A DNA stretch of 15,415 bases from DATLYF01 sp035575095 (GTDB taxonomy: Bacteria; Pseudomonadota; Gammaproteobacteria; Competibacterales; Competibacteraceae). How positions within the stretch are numbered: position 1 is the first letter of the stretch; every line of letters begins with the position of its first letter. A program made the position numbers and the translations under genes. Positions 1 to 5,934 of this stretch are shown here, piece after piece. The DNA is taken from the NCBI GenBank assembly GCA_035575095.1, contig DATLYF010000173.1:1-15415 (forward strand), written 5' to 3'. The notes below the pieces were generated by a model. The model had not been told where the DNA came from, made no database searches, and worked only from the letters and a program-made list of their open reading frames with translations.

Positions 1-76
1 CCGCCAGCAGCACCGCTACCAACGCCACCAGCGCCAGCAGCAGCCCCAGCGACAGCCGCGCCCGCAGCGAACGCAT
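1..76 (-). CDS. Sensor histidine kinase, N-terminal fragment (runs off the window)
   Basis: Only the first 25 codons are present. The ATG lies at 76-74, directly after the response regulator stop at 79-77 with no spacer, so translation is probably coupled. The peptide starts M-R-S-L-R-A-R-L and continues as an unbroken run of Leu, Ala, Val and Gly. That is a short basic N-terminus followed by a first transmembrane segment, as expected for an inner-membrane sensor kinase. The identity rests on position: the gene immediately after an OmpR-family regulator is normally its cognate kinase. No sensor, HAMP or catalytic domain lies in the window, so the ligand cannot be read. If the system is Bqs-like, the kinase would sense Fe(II) through a periplasmic RExxE motif; that part is outside the window. 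Confidence 0.75.
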   Translation of the reverse strand, partial: MRSLRARLSLGLLLALVALVAVLLA

Positions 77-748
77 CTAGGGCTGGTCTCCGTCGGCGAA
101 GACATAGCCCTGGCCGCGGCGGGTCATGATCAGCTCGCGTCCCAGCTTGCGGCGCAGACGGTTGACATAGACCTCGAGGACGTTGCTGTCCTTGTCAGCG
201 TCGAAAGCGTAGACGTGCTCGGACAATTCGGTCTTGGACAGCACGCGCCCGGGGTGCAACATGAAGTAGCGCAGCAGGCGGAACTCCACTCCGGTCAGGG
301 ATTCGCTGCTGCCGCCGGGCAGGCGCACGCATTGTCGGTCCTCGTCCAGCTCCAGCCCGGCCACCCGCAGGGCCTGATTGTTACCGGCCTTGCTGCGCCG
401 GATCAGGGCGTTGAGGCGGGCGATCAGCTCTTCGCTGTGGAAGGGTTTGCCCAGGTAGTCATCGGCACCGGCCTTGAAGCCATCGACCCGCTCCTGCCAG
501 GCGTCGCGGGCGGTGAGGATCAGCACTGGCAGCGCCCGGCTGGCGGCGCGCCAGCGGCGCAACACCTCGAGCCCGGAGCGGTCGGGCAGGCCCAGGTCCA
601 GCACCACCACGTCGTAGTCGACCTCGCGCCCCAGATGCTCGCCATCGATGCCGCTTTGTACCGCATCCACGGCAAAGCCGGCGCGCTCCAGCTCGAGGCG
701 CAGCCGGCGATTGAGCTGGACGTCGTCCTCCACCAGCAACAGCCGCAT
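77..748 (-). CDS. OmpR/PhoB-family response regulator, BqsR/CarR-like
   Basis: A 223-residue DNA-binding response regulator. The receiver domain (about 1-115) shows the acidic pair Asp8-Asp9, phosphoacceptor Asp51 in VVLDLGLPD, Thr79 in LILTAR and Lys101 in GKPF. The winged-helix domain (about 125-220) ends with the typical NVLEVYVNRLRRKLG stretch and RRGQGYVF. An ATG at 763 also opens this frame. I chose the ATG at 748 because it gives the canonical MRLLLVEDD start, follows a strong GGGGAG ribosome site by 7 bases, and overlaps the upstream PepSY stop by one base (TGATG), a classic coupling arrangement. The protein resembles the QseB/PmrA/BqsR branch. Two things favour BqsR/CarR: the PepSY partners and the TTCAG-N6-TTAAG site upstream of the operon. 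The family role is to activate transcription after phosphorylation by the kinase encoded next. The exact orthology is inferred. Confidence 0.93.
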   Translation of the reverse strand: MRLLLVEDDVQLNRRLRLELERAGFAVDAVQSGIDGEHLGREVDYDVVVLDLGLPDRSGLEVLRRWRAASRALPVLILTARDAWQERVDGFKAGADDYLGKPFHSEELIARLNALIRRSKAGNNQALRVAGLELDEDRQCVRLPGGSSESLTGVEFRLLRYFMLHPGRVLSKTELSEHVYAFDADKDSNVLEVYVNRLRRKLGRELIMTRRGQGYVFADGDQP

Positions 749-1083
749 CAATCGTCTCCCCACCCACTGCGCCTGCGTCCGCCATGCTTCTCGGTTGCGG
801 ACTTGACCCGCAGCAGCACGCCGCTGCGGGCATCGTACTCGAGTTCACGCACCTCGCCATCGTCGCCGAGGATGTAGAGCTCGTAGACCAGAACGCCGTC
901 TTCCTGCTCCAGCTCGGTCTCCAGTATGCGGCCATCCGGATAGGTGCTGCGGTAGTGCTCGAGGATGGTTTCCAGGGGTAGAATCTCACCCGCCGCGCGC
1001 AGGTCGCGGATGCGTTCGTGATCCAGGCCGGCCAGTGCGCTGGAGGCGAACGCGGCCAGCACCAATCCCCACCGCCATCTCAT
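748..1083 (-). CDS. Exported PepSY-domain protein (second of two)
   Basis: A 111-residue protein with a signal peptide (MRWRWGLVLAAFASSALAG, cleavage probably after ALA), so it should act in the periplasm. The mature part fits a single PepSY domain: a helix containing ETILEHYRSTYPDGRI, then beta strands with YELYILGDDGEVRELEYDARSG, the usual ending of the fold. A basic tail (KHGGRRRSGWGDD) follows. The frame is open further upstream to 1302, but that part is antisense-like noise across the cytochrome gene. ATG 1083 is chosen for its signal peptide and its position 13 bases after the cytochrome stop. Its own stop overlaps the regulator start (TGATG). PepSY domains occur in peptidase propeptides and in small periplasmic proteins beside two-component systems. 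A role as sensor accessory or metal/redox partner is inference. Confidence 0.9.
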   Translation of the reverse strand: MRWRWGLVLAAFASSALAGLDHERIRDLRAAGEILPLETILEHYRSTYPDGRILETELEQEDGVLVYELYILGDDGEVRELEYDARSGVLLRVKSATEKHGGRRRSGWGDD

Positions 1084-1096
1084 TGCCGCGGCGCCC

Positions 1097-1678
1097 TTAG
1101 AGGCGCTTGCGCCCCGTGAGCATGGCCCGCACCAGGTTCTCCCGGTGCAGCAGGCTCTCCCACAGCACGCCCAGCAGATGCACACCCACCAGCAGCAGGG
1201 TGGCATTGGCCAGGAATTCGTGAGTTTCTTCGAGCCATTCCCAATTGCCCTCCAGGTCCTGCAGCAGCGGCGCCAGCGGCCCCTGCCACTGCTCGGCACC
1301 ATAGTACGCCATGCCGCTCACGGTGGTCAGCAGCAGCAGCGCCAGCAGCACTATGATCATGGCGCCACCGGCCGGATTGTGGCCCAAATAGCGCTCGGCT
1401 CTGCGCTCGAGCACGGCGCGGGTATAACCCAGCACCCGCCGGGGGCCGTGGACGAAATCACCGAACCGGGCATGGCGGGTGCCAACGAAGCCCCAGACGA
1501 TACGGATCAGGATCAGCCCGAGCACCAGATAGCCGGCCCAGGCGTGCAGCCACTGCCAGTCGTCCTCGGTCAGCCAGGCGACACTGACCCCGGCGACCAG
1601 CAGCCAGTGGAAGAGGCGCACCAGAGGATCCCAGACATAGACCGTTGCGGCAGAGTGTTCGGTGTGCACGGAGCGCAT
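1097..1678 (-). CDS. Diheme cytochrome b561 (Ni/Fe-hydrogenase b-type family)
   Basis: A 193-residue inner-membrane protein with four hydrophobic helices, roughly 20-37, 47-66, 103-123 and 155-175. Four histidines sit where this family binds two b-type hemes: His24 (RLFHW), His45 (WLHAW), His153 (EETHEF) and His167 (GVHLLG). The loop with GHNPAGG before helix 3 is a family hallmark. Such proteins pass electrons between the quinone pool and a periplasmic or cytoplasmic partner. No obvious redox enzyme is in the operon, so the flanking PepSY proteins are the only visible periplasmic candidates. ATG 1678 is preferred over an upstream ATG at 1795 because it precedes the family-typical YVWDPLVRLFHW start and has GAGAGA upstream. 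The 1795 extension would overlap the preceding gene. The stop lies 13 bases before the second PepSY gene. Confidence 0.93.
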   Translation of the reverse strand: MRSVHTEHSAATVYVWDPLVRLFHWLLVAGVSVAWLTEDDWQWLHAWAGYLVLGLILIRIVWGFVGTRHARFGDFVHGPRRVLGYTRAVLERRAERYLGHNPAGGAMIIVLLALLLLTTVSGMAYYGAEQWQGPLAPLLQDLEGNWEWLEETHEFLANATLLLVGVHLLGVLWESLLHRENLVRAMLTGRKRL

Positions 1679-1700
1679 GGCGATGAGTCTCTCTCGGTGA

Positions 1701-1721
1701 AGCGCGGCCGCCGGCCGCGCT
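1701..1721 (-). other. Intercistronic GC-rich stem-loop
   Basis: A perfect 9-base inverted repeat, AGCGCGGCC / GGCCGCGCT, with a 3-base loop. It lies in the 49-base gap between the first PepSY gene and the cytochrome gene. No T-tract follows on the minus strand, so it does not look like a standard intrinsic terminator. More likely it is an mRNA-stabilising or attenuating hairpin that makes the first gene more abundant than the rest of the operon. The structure is seen in the sequence; the function is inferred. Confidence 0.55.
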
Positions 1722-1727
1722 GGGCGC

Positions 1728-1985
1728 TTACTCGCCCTCTTCCTTGACCAGCTTGCCGCTGGCCACGTCGTAGTAGATTTCCCACTTCTTGCCATCCTGG
1801 CCTTCGATCTGCACCTCCCACACCGCCTTGCCTTTCAGCTTCTCTTGATAGGCCTTGATCAGCTCGCCGGGATGGGCCGCCTGAGCCTGTTCGATGGCCT
1901 GTTCCTTGGTCATCGCGGCGGCCTGGGCAAGCCCGGTGGCCAGGGTCAGGGCGGCTGCGATCAGCAGCGGAAGGGTTTTGCGCAT
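1728..1985 (-). CDS. Small exported PepSY-domain protein (first gene of the operon)
   Basis: An 85-residue protein. It has a clear signal peptide (basic MRK, a hydrophobic core rich in Leu and Ala, cleavage near AQA-AA at about 22-24) and then one PepSY domain of about 60 residues. The domain begins with the helix MTKEQAIEQAQAAHPG and continues with KAVWEVQIEGQDGKKWEIYYDVASGKLV. The acidic end, KEEGE, is short. The start at 1985 has GAGGAA about 8 bases upstream. It is the promoter-proximal gene of a minus-strand operon that continues with cytochrome b561, a second PepSY protein, the regulator and the kinase. Small PepSY proteins commonly precede two-component systems of this branch and are often among their strongest targets. 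What this one binds is unknown. Confidence 0.92.
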   Translation of the reverse strand: MRKTLPLLIAAALTLATGLAQAAAMTKEQAIEQAQAAHPGELIKAYQEKLKGKAVWEVQIEGQDGKKWEIYYDVASGKLVKEEGE

Positions 1986-2078
1986 GGCTCGGGTTCCTCG
2001 TGTCGGTATCGCTGTGGCTAGGGATTACGGGCGGCATCGGGTCCGCCGACTCCGTAGCGCCCACTTTAGAGACAGGGA

Positions 2079-2094
2079 CTTAAACCAAGCTGAA
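2079..2094 (-). promoter_or_regulatory. Candidate BqsR-type operator, TTCAG-N6-TTAAG
   Basis: Read on the minus strand toward the PepSY operon, the sequence is TTCAG, six bases (CTTGGT), then TTAAG. The repeat period is 11 bases, which puts both halves on one face of the helix, as in PmrA/QseB/BqsR sites. The recalled BqsR motif from P. aeruginosa is TTAAG-N6-TTAAG, so this copy has one mismatch. The nearer half-site lies 93 bases upstream of the first PepSY start codon. A possible -10 (TAAAGT) begins 10 bases downstream, so the site would cover the -35 region. An autoregulatory role is inferred from orientation and position. Confidence 0.5.
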
Positions 2095-2204
2095 ACGCCA
2101 TTGCTGCGTTGCGACAAAAAGCACTTGCTGCACTGCCACAAATGTTTACAATCACGTGACTCGCTTGCGCTGATAGTGATGGGTAAAATCGCGCAATTTT
2201 CATA

Positions 2205-2216
2205 ACGAGCGCTCGT
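2205..2216. promoter_or_regulatory. Perfect 12-base palindrome ahead of the small gene
   Basis: ACGAGC/GCTCGT is a perfect palindrome with no spacer. It lies between the plus-strand TAAAAT box (2184-2189) and the ribosome site AAGGA (2230-2234) of the small gene. Short, fully symmetric sites of this kind are typical of dimeric repressors such as TetR-family proteins. No TetR regulator is encoded in the window, and I cannot assign the site to a known regulator. Confidence 0.35.
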
Positions 2217-2244
2217 ACCAGGCTTTGTGAAGGACGTCATCGCG

Positions 2245-2562
2245 ATGCCGACGACCATAATGACTAAGCGCATCCTAAAGGCTCAAAACCGTGCCTTCAG
2301 TGGCACCGGCGGGGTCAGCAGCGGCTGTCGGTCCCAGGGCTTCGTGCCGGGTTTTCTGGATCAGGAAACCGGTGCCGTTTACCCCTCCCGCTTTCGCAAC
2401 GGCTGTCCTGCCCCGGTGCACGTATTGGATGGTCTGCCCGAGCACCTGGTGCTGGAGCGCGCGCCCGGCGGTCGGGTGCTGGCGGTGCATGGCAGCGTCA
2501 TTGCCGGCTTCATCAAGGACGGGTGCTTTTTCACCCGCGAACAGGTTGCGGCGCTGATCTGA
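2245..2562 (+). CDS. Small conserved protein of unknown function
   Basis: A 105-residue soluble protein with no signal peptide or membrane segment. The C-terminal two thirds look like a compact conserved domain with the landmarks FLDQETGAVYPSRF (about 36-49), PAPVHVLDGLPEHLV (about 55-69), SVIAGFIKDGCFFTREQ (about 83-99) and a final AALI. From memory, similar short proteins occur in other gammaproteobacteria under hypothetical names, and I know no function. The ATG at 2245 follows AAGGA by 10 bases. An ATG at 2260 (MTKRILKAQNR) is a good alternative because homologues seem to begin near it, but it lacks a ribosome site. A GTG at 2227 is unlikely because it lies upstream of the ribosome site. 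The stop overlaps the -35 region of the promoter for the next gene. Confidence 0.78.
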   Translation: MPTTIMTKRILKAQNRAFSGTGGVSSGCRSQGFVPGFLDQETGAVYPSRFRNGCPAPVHVLDGLPEHLVLERAPGGRVLAVHGSVIAGFIKDGCFFTREQVAALI

Positions 2563-2587
2563 AGCCGTTGCCACGACTTGTTATACT
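2559..2587 (+). promoter_or_regulatory. Candidate sigma-70 promoter for the assembly ATPase gene
   Basis: The -10 box TATACT (2582-2587) matches the consensus at five of six positions. A weak -35, CTGAAG (2559-2564), lies 17 bases upstream and overlaps the stop of the small gene. Transcription would start near 2594, leaving about 50 bases of leader before the GTG start at 2647. The -10 is convincing and the -35 is weak. Confidence 0.5.
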
Positions 2588-2646
2588 GGATGCCCTTCGC
2601 GAGCCGGGCATCCGCTCCGGTGCGTTCCGTGCGAGGAGCCCTGTCA

Positions 2647-4431
2647 GTGCCGGATTCCCCCGTGCAGACTCTGCGCCCGCCGGCGCAGCGCCTGACCCTC
2701 AAATACCTGCTGGAAGCGCTGGTGGCGGACGGCCTGATCGGCGCCCAGGACGCCGCCCGCATCGAGAGCCAGGGCCGCTGGCACAGCGAGCTGCATCCGC
2801 TGGTGATCATCGCCAACCAGAAGCTCGCCAGCCTCCAGCCGCCTCATGCCCTGCTCAGCCTGGAGGTGCTCACCGCCTGGCTGGCGCAACGGGCCGGGCT
2901 GCCCTACCAGCGCATCGACCCACTGAAGATCGACGTGCCCGCGGTGATGGGCCTGGTCTCCTACGCCTACGCAGCCCGCTATCGCATTCTGCCGCTGGCG
3001 GTCGACCAGAGCAGCGCCCTCTTCGCCACCGCCGAGCCCTTCATCAGCGACTGGGTGCCGGATCTGCGCAATCTGCTGCGCCGGGACATCCGCCGGGTGG
3101 TGGCCAACCCCCTCGACATCCATCGCTATCTGATGGAGTTCCACGGCCTGTCGCGCTCCATGCGCGGTGCCAGTCAACTGGAGGAGCAGGATCAGAGCGG
3201 GCTGCTCAACTTCGAGCAACTGCTGGAGCTGGGCCGCACCGGCGAGCTCGGTGCTGACGACAAGCCCATTGTGCAGATCGTCGACTGGCTGCTGCAATAC
3301 GCCTTCGAGCAGCGCGCCAGCGACATTCACCTGGAGCCGCGGCGCGAGACCGGCCACGTGCGCTTCCGCATCGACGGCGTACTGCACCCGGTGTACCAGA
3401 TGCCGCCGCCGGTGATGGCCGCGGTGACCAGCCGTATCAAGATCCTCGGGCGCATGGACGTAGCCGAGAAGCGCCGCCCCCAGGACGGACGCATCAAGAC
3501 CCGCTCCCCGACCGGACGGGAGATCGAGCTGCGTCTATCCACCATGCCCACGGCCTTCGGCGAGAAATGCGTGCTGCGCATCTTCGACCCGGACACAGTG
3601 GTGAAAAGCTTCGCTCAGCTCGGCTTCTCGGCGCGTGAGGAGGAGGCCTGGCGCAACATGGTGGAGCGCCCTCACGGCATTATCCTGGTCACCGGCCCCA
3701 CCGGCTCGGGCAAGACCACCACCCTGTACACCACCCTCAAGCACCTGGCCCGCCCCGAGGTCAACGTGTGCACGGTGGAGGACCCCATCGAGATGGTCTC
3801 CCCCGAATTCAACCAGATGCAGGTGCAGCCGGCCATTGGCCTGAGCTTCGCCCAGGGGGTGCGTACCCTGCTGCGTCAGGACCCGGACATCATCATGATC
3901 GGCGAGATCCGCGACCTGGAGACGGCGCAGATGGCGGTACAGGCCAGCCTCACCGGGCATCTGGTGCTGTCCACTCTGCACACCAACGACTCGGCTACCG
4001 CCATCACCCGTCTGCTGGATATCGGCGTGCCCCACTACCTGTTGCAGAGCACCCTGGTAGGGGTGGTGGCGCAGCGCCTGGCGCGCACCCTGTGCCCGCA
4101 TTGCAAGCGCCCGGCCGCCCTGGACGAGGCGCTGTGGCGCACCCTCACCCATCCCTGGAATGTGCCGCTGCCGCGCGGTGCGTGCGCGCCGGTGGGCTGT
4201 CCGGAATGCCGCCAGACCGGCTATCTGGGACGCATCGGCCTGTATGAGATGCTCACCCTCACCCCGGCCCTGCGCCAGCTGGTCCGCGCCGAGCCCGATC
4301 TGGCCGCGCTGCGCCGCCAGGCCATGCAGGACGGCATGCGGCCGCTGCGCATCGCCGCCGCCCAGCAGGTGGCCGCCGGGCTGACCACGGTGCAGGAGGT
4401 GCTGAAGGTGGTGCCGCCGGCGGAGGACTAA
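2647..4431 (+). CDS. Orphan GspE/PilB-family secretion or pilus assembly ATPase
   Basis: A 594-residue hexameric traffic ATPase. The N-terminal part (about 10-160) is a T2SSE_N-like region with a degenerate MshEN-type start (RLTLKYLLEALVADGLI) followed by LPYQRIDPLKID and RILPLAVD. The ATPase core carries Walker A GPTGSGKT (350-357), the Asp box with EDPIE (378-382), Walker B DIIMIGEIRD (414-423) and the His box HLVLSTLHTN (438-447). A zinc-binding pair CPHC (483-486) and CPEC (518-521) is typical of GspE/PilB. GTG 2647 is chosen because AGGAG lies 8 bases upstream; in-frame codons back to 2578 lack a ribosome site. No other type II secretion or type IV pilus gene lies nearby, so its partner machine is encoded elsewhere or it has a separate role. 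The degenerate motif leaves c-di-GMP binding uncertain. Confidence 0.9.
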   Translation: MPDSPVQTLRPPAQRLTLKYLLEALVADGLIGAQDAARIESQGRWHSELHPLVIIANQKLASLQPPHALLSLEVLTAWLAQRAGLPYQRIDPLKIDVPAVMGLVSYAYAARYRILPLAVDQSSALFATAEPFISDWVPDLRNLLRRDIRRVVANPLDIHRYLMEFHGLSRSMRGASQLEEQDQSGLLNFEQLLELGRTGELGADDKPIVQIVDWLLQYAFEQRASDIHLEPRRETGHVRFRIDGVLHPVYQMPPPVMAAVTSRIKILGRMDVAEKRRPQDGRIKTRSPTGREIELRLSTMPTAFGEKCVLRIFDPDTVVKSFAQLGFSAREEEAWRNMVERPHGIILVTGPTGSGKTTTLYTTLKHLARPEVNVCTVEDPIEMVSPEFNQMQVQPAIGLSFAQGVRTLLRQDPDIIMIGEIRDLETAQMAVQASLTGHLVLSTLHTNDSATAITRLLDIGVPHYLLQSTLVGVVAQRLARTLCPHCKRPAALDEALWRTLTHPWNVPLPRGACAPVGCPECRQTGYLGRIGLYEMLTLTPALRQLVRAEPDLAALRRQAMQDGMRPLRIAAAQQVAAGLTTVQEVLKVVPPAED

Positions 4432-4460
4432 AGAACGATCCGCCGGGCGCGGAGTCTGAG

Positions 4461-4481
4461 GGCAAGGCCGGCAGGCTTGCC
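4461..4481. other. Weak inverted repeat in the ATPase-to-FKBP gap
   Basis: The 120-base gap 4432-4551 contains GGCAAG (4461-4466) and CTTGCC (4476-4481) with a 9-base loop. No T-run follows, so a terminator is only a possibility. I find no clear promoter for the FKBP gene; TTGAAG (4515-4520) and CACTAT (4532-4537) are too close together. Confidence 0.25.
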
Positions 4482-4551
4482 TAGCGCCAGCGGCCCATGC
4501 AGAATCCAGCCATTTTGAAGACTGACTAGCTCACTATCTCAAGGAACCCCC

Positions 4552-5259
<708 letters not shown>

Positions 5260-5268
5260 GCCTCCTGC

Positions 5269-5300
5269 CATCCCCTCTCCTAGGTGCGGGAGAGGGGATG
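5269..5300. terminator. Bidirectional stem-loop between convergent genes
   Basis: A perfect 12-base inverted repeat, CATCCCCTCTCC / GGAGAGGGGATG, with an 8-base loop. It lies between the FKBP stop (5259) and the deacylase stop (5308). The strong stem at a convergent junction suggests transcription termination for both genes. Neither side has a T-tract, so it is not a textbook intrinsic terminator and could instead be a 3'-end-stabilising or dispersed REP-like element. Confidence 0.55.
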
Positions 5301-5307
5301 TGGCCCT

Positions 5308-5787
5308 TCACTTCACCGCCACCACCCGCCCGTCGACGATCCGGGTCAGATCCGCCACCCGCAACGGGAACACCGCGTTGGGCGTACCCGCCGCCGCCCA
5401 CAGCTCCTGGTGGGCGAGCAGGTCCTCGTCGATGAAGGTGACCATCGCGCTGACGTGCCCCAGCGGCGCTACCCCGCCGATGGCAAAACCCGTGTGCTGA
5501 CGCACGAAGGCGGCGTCGGCCTTGTCCAAGGACTCGCCCAGCAGCGCGGCGATGCGCCGCTCGTCGACGCGGTTGGCGCCGCTGGCCAGCACCAGCACCG
5601 GGCGGCCGCTGTCGCGGGCACGGAACACCAGTGATTTGATGATCTGCGCCACCTGGCAGCCGATGGCCTCGGCCGCCTGCTGGGCGGTGCGGGTGCTTTG
5701 CGGAAACTCCACCACGCGCAGCTCCAGGCCACGCTCGGCCAGGGCCTGCTGCACGCGCCGGGCGCTGGGGCTCAGGGTATCGCTCAT
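5308..5787 (-). CDS. YbaK/EbsC-family aminoacyl-tRNA deacylase
   Basis: A 159-residue cytoplasmic protein matching the YbaK/ProXp editing-domain fold. Landmarks are VVEFPQSTRTAQQAA (about 25-39), QIIKSLVFR with the conserved Lys51, LVLASGANRVD (about 65-75) and the glycine motif GFAIGGVAPLGH (100-111). It ends with PLRVADLTRIVDGRVV. Family members hydrolyse mischarged tRNAs in trans (for example Ala-, Cys- or Ser-tRNA), but the subtype and substrate cannot be read from the sequence. Two ATGs exist, at 5793 and 5787. The inner one is preferred because GAGGAGG lies about 8 bases upstream of it, but almost touches the outer one. A weak extended -10 (TGG-TAGGCT, minus strand, around 5824-5832) could serve as promoter. 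The gene is divergent from riboflavin synthase and convergent with FKBP. Confidence 0.9.
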   Translation of the reverse strand: MSDTLSPSARRVQQALAERGLELRVVEFPQSTRTAQQAAEAIGCQVAQIIKSLVFRARDSGRPVLVLASGANRVDERRIAALLGESLDKADAAFVRQHTGFAIGGVAPLGHVSAMVTFIDEDLLAHQELWAAAGTPNAVFPLRVADLTRIVDGRVVAVK

Positions 5788-5849
5788 GCGCATCTCCTCC
5801 TCGGGTTGCGGCGATGGCCGCTCAGCCTACCAGCTCCACCGCGCTGCGA

Positions 5850-5868
5850 GAAGGCAACGAACGCCTTC
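5850..5868. other. Inverted repeat in the deacylase/riboflavin synthase gap
   Basis: GAAGGC (5850-5855) and GCCTTC (5863-5868) flank a 7-base loop in the 147-base divergent gap. It could be an operator or a leader hairpin of the riboflavin synthase transcript. I looked for the conserved blocks of an FMN (RFN) riboswitch and did not see them. A possible plus-strand -10, TAACAT (5903-5908), lies close to the ribF-type gene start but has no good -35. Confidence 0.3.
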
Positions 5869-5934
5869 GCCCCGTGGCGCGACTGCGCTGGGCAACTTCG
5901 CATAACATGGAAGCTTTCCCCGCAAGGAGCCGCC

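Larger units (their letters stand above)
1986..2244. other. Divergent intergenic regulatory region
   Basis: This 259-base gap separates the minus-strand PepSY operon from the plus-strand small gene and is visibly richer in A and T than its surroundings. It holds the TTCAG-N6-TTAAG tandem site (2079-2094) and a palindrome at 2205-2216. It also has an 8-base palindrome TCACGTGA (2152-2159) and two possible -10 boxes: TAAAGT on the minus strand (plus-strand positions 2063-2068) and TAAAAT on the plus strand (2184-2189). I find no convincing -35 partner for either. No coding potential was recognised in it. Confidence 0.6.

Noticed and set aside
2152..2159. TCACGTGA palindrome in the divergent gap
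   Set aside because: Only 8 bases with no known bacterial regulator suggested by context; chance is likely.
1986..2244. Fur box, suspected because of the Fe(II)-type regulator
   Set aside because: No stretch resembling repeated GATAAT hexamers is present in the gap.
5788..5934. Possible FMN riboswitch before riboflavin synthase
   Set aside because: The expected conserved RFN blocks are absent; only a 6-base inverted repeat is present.
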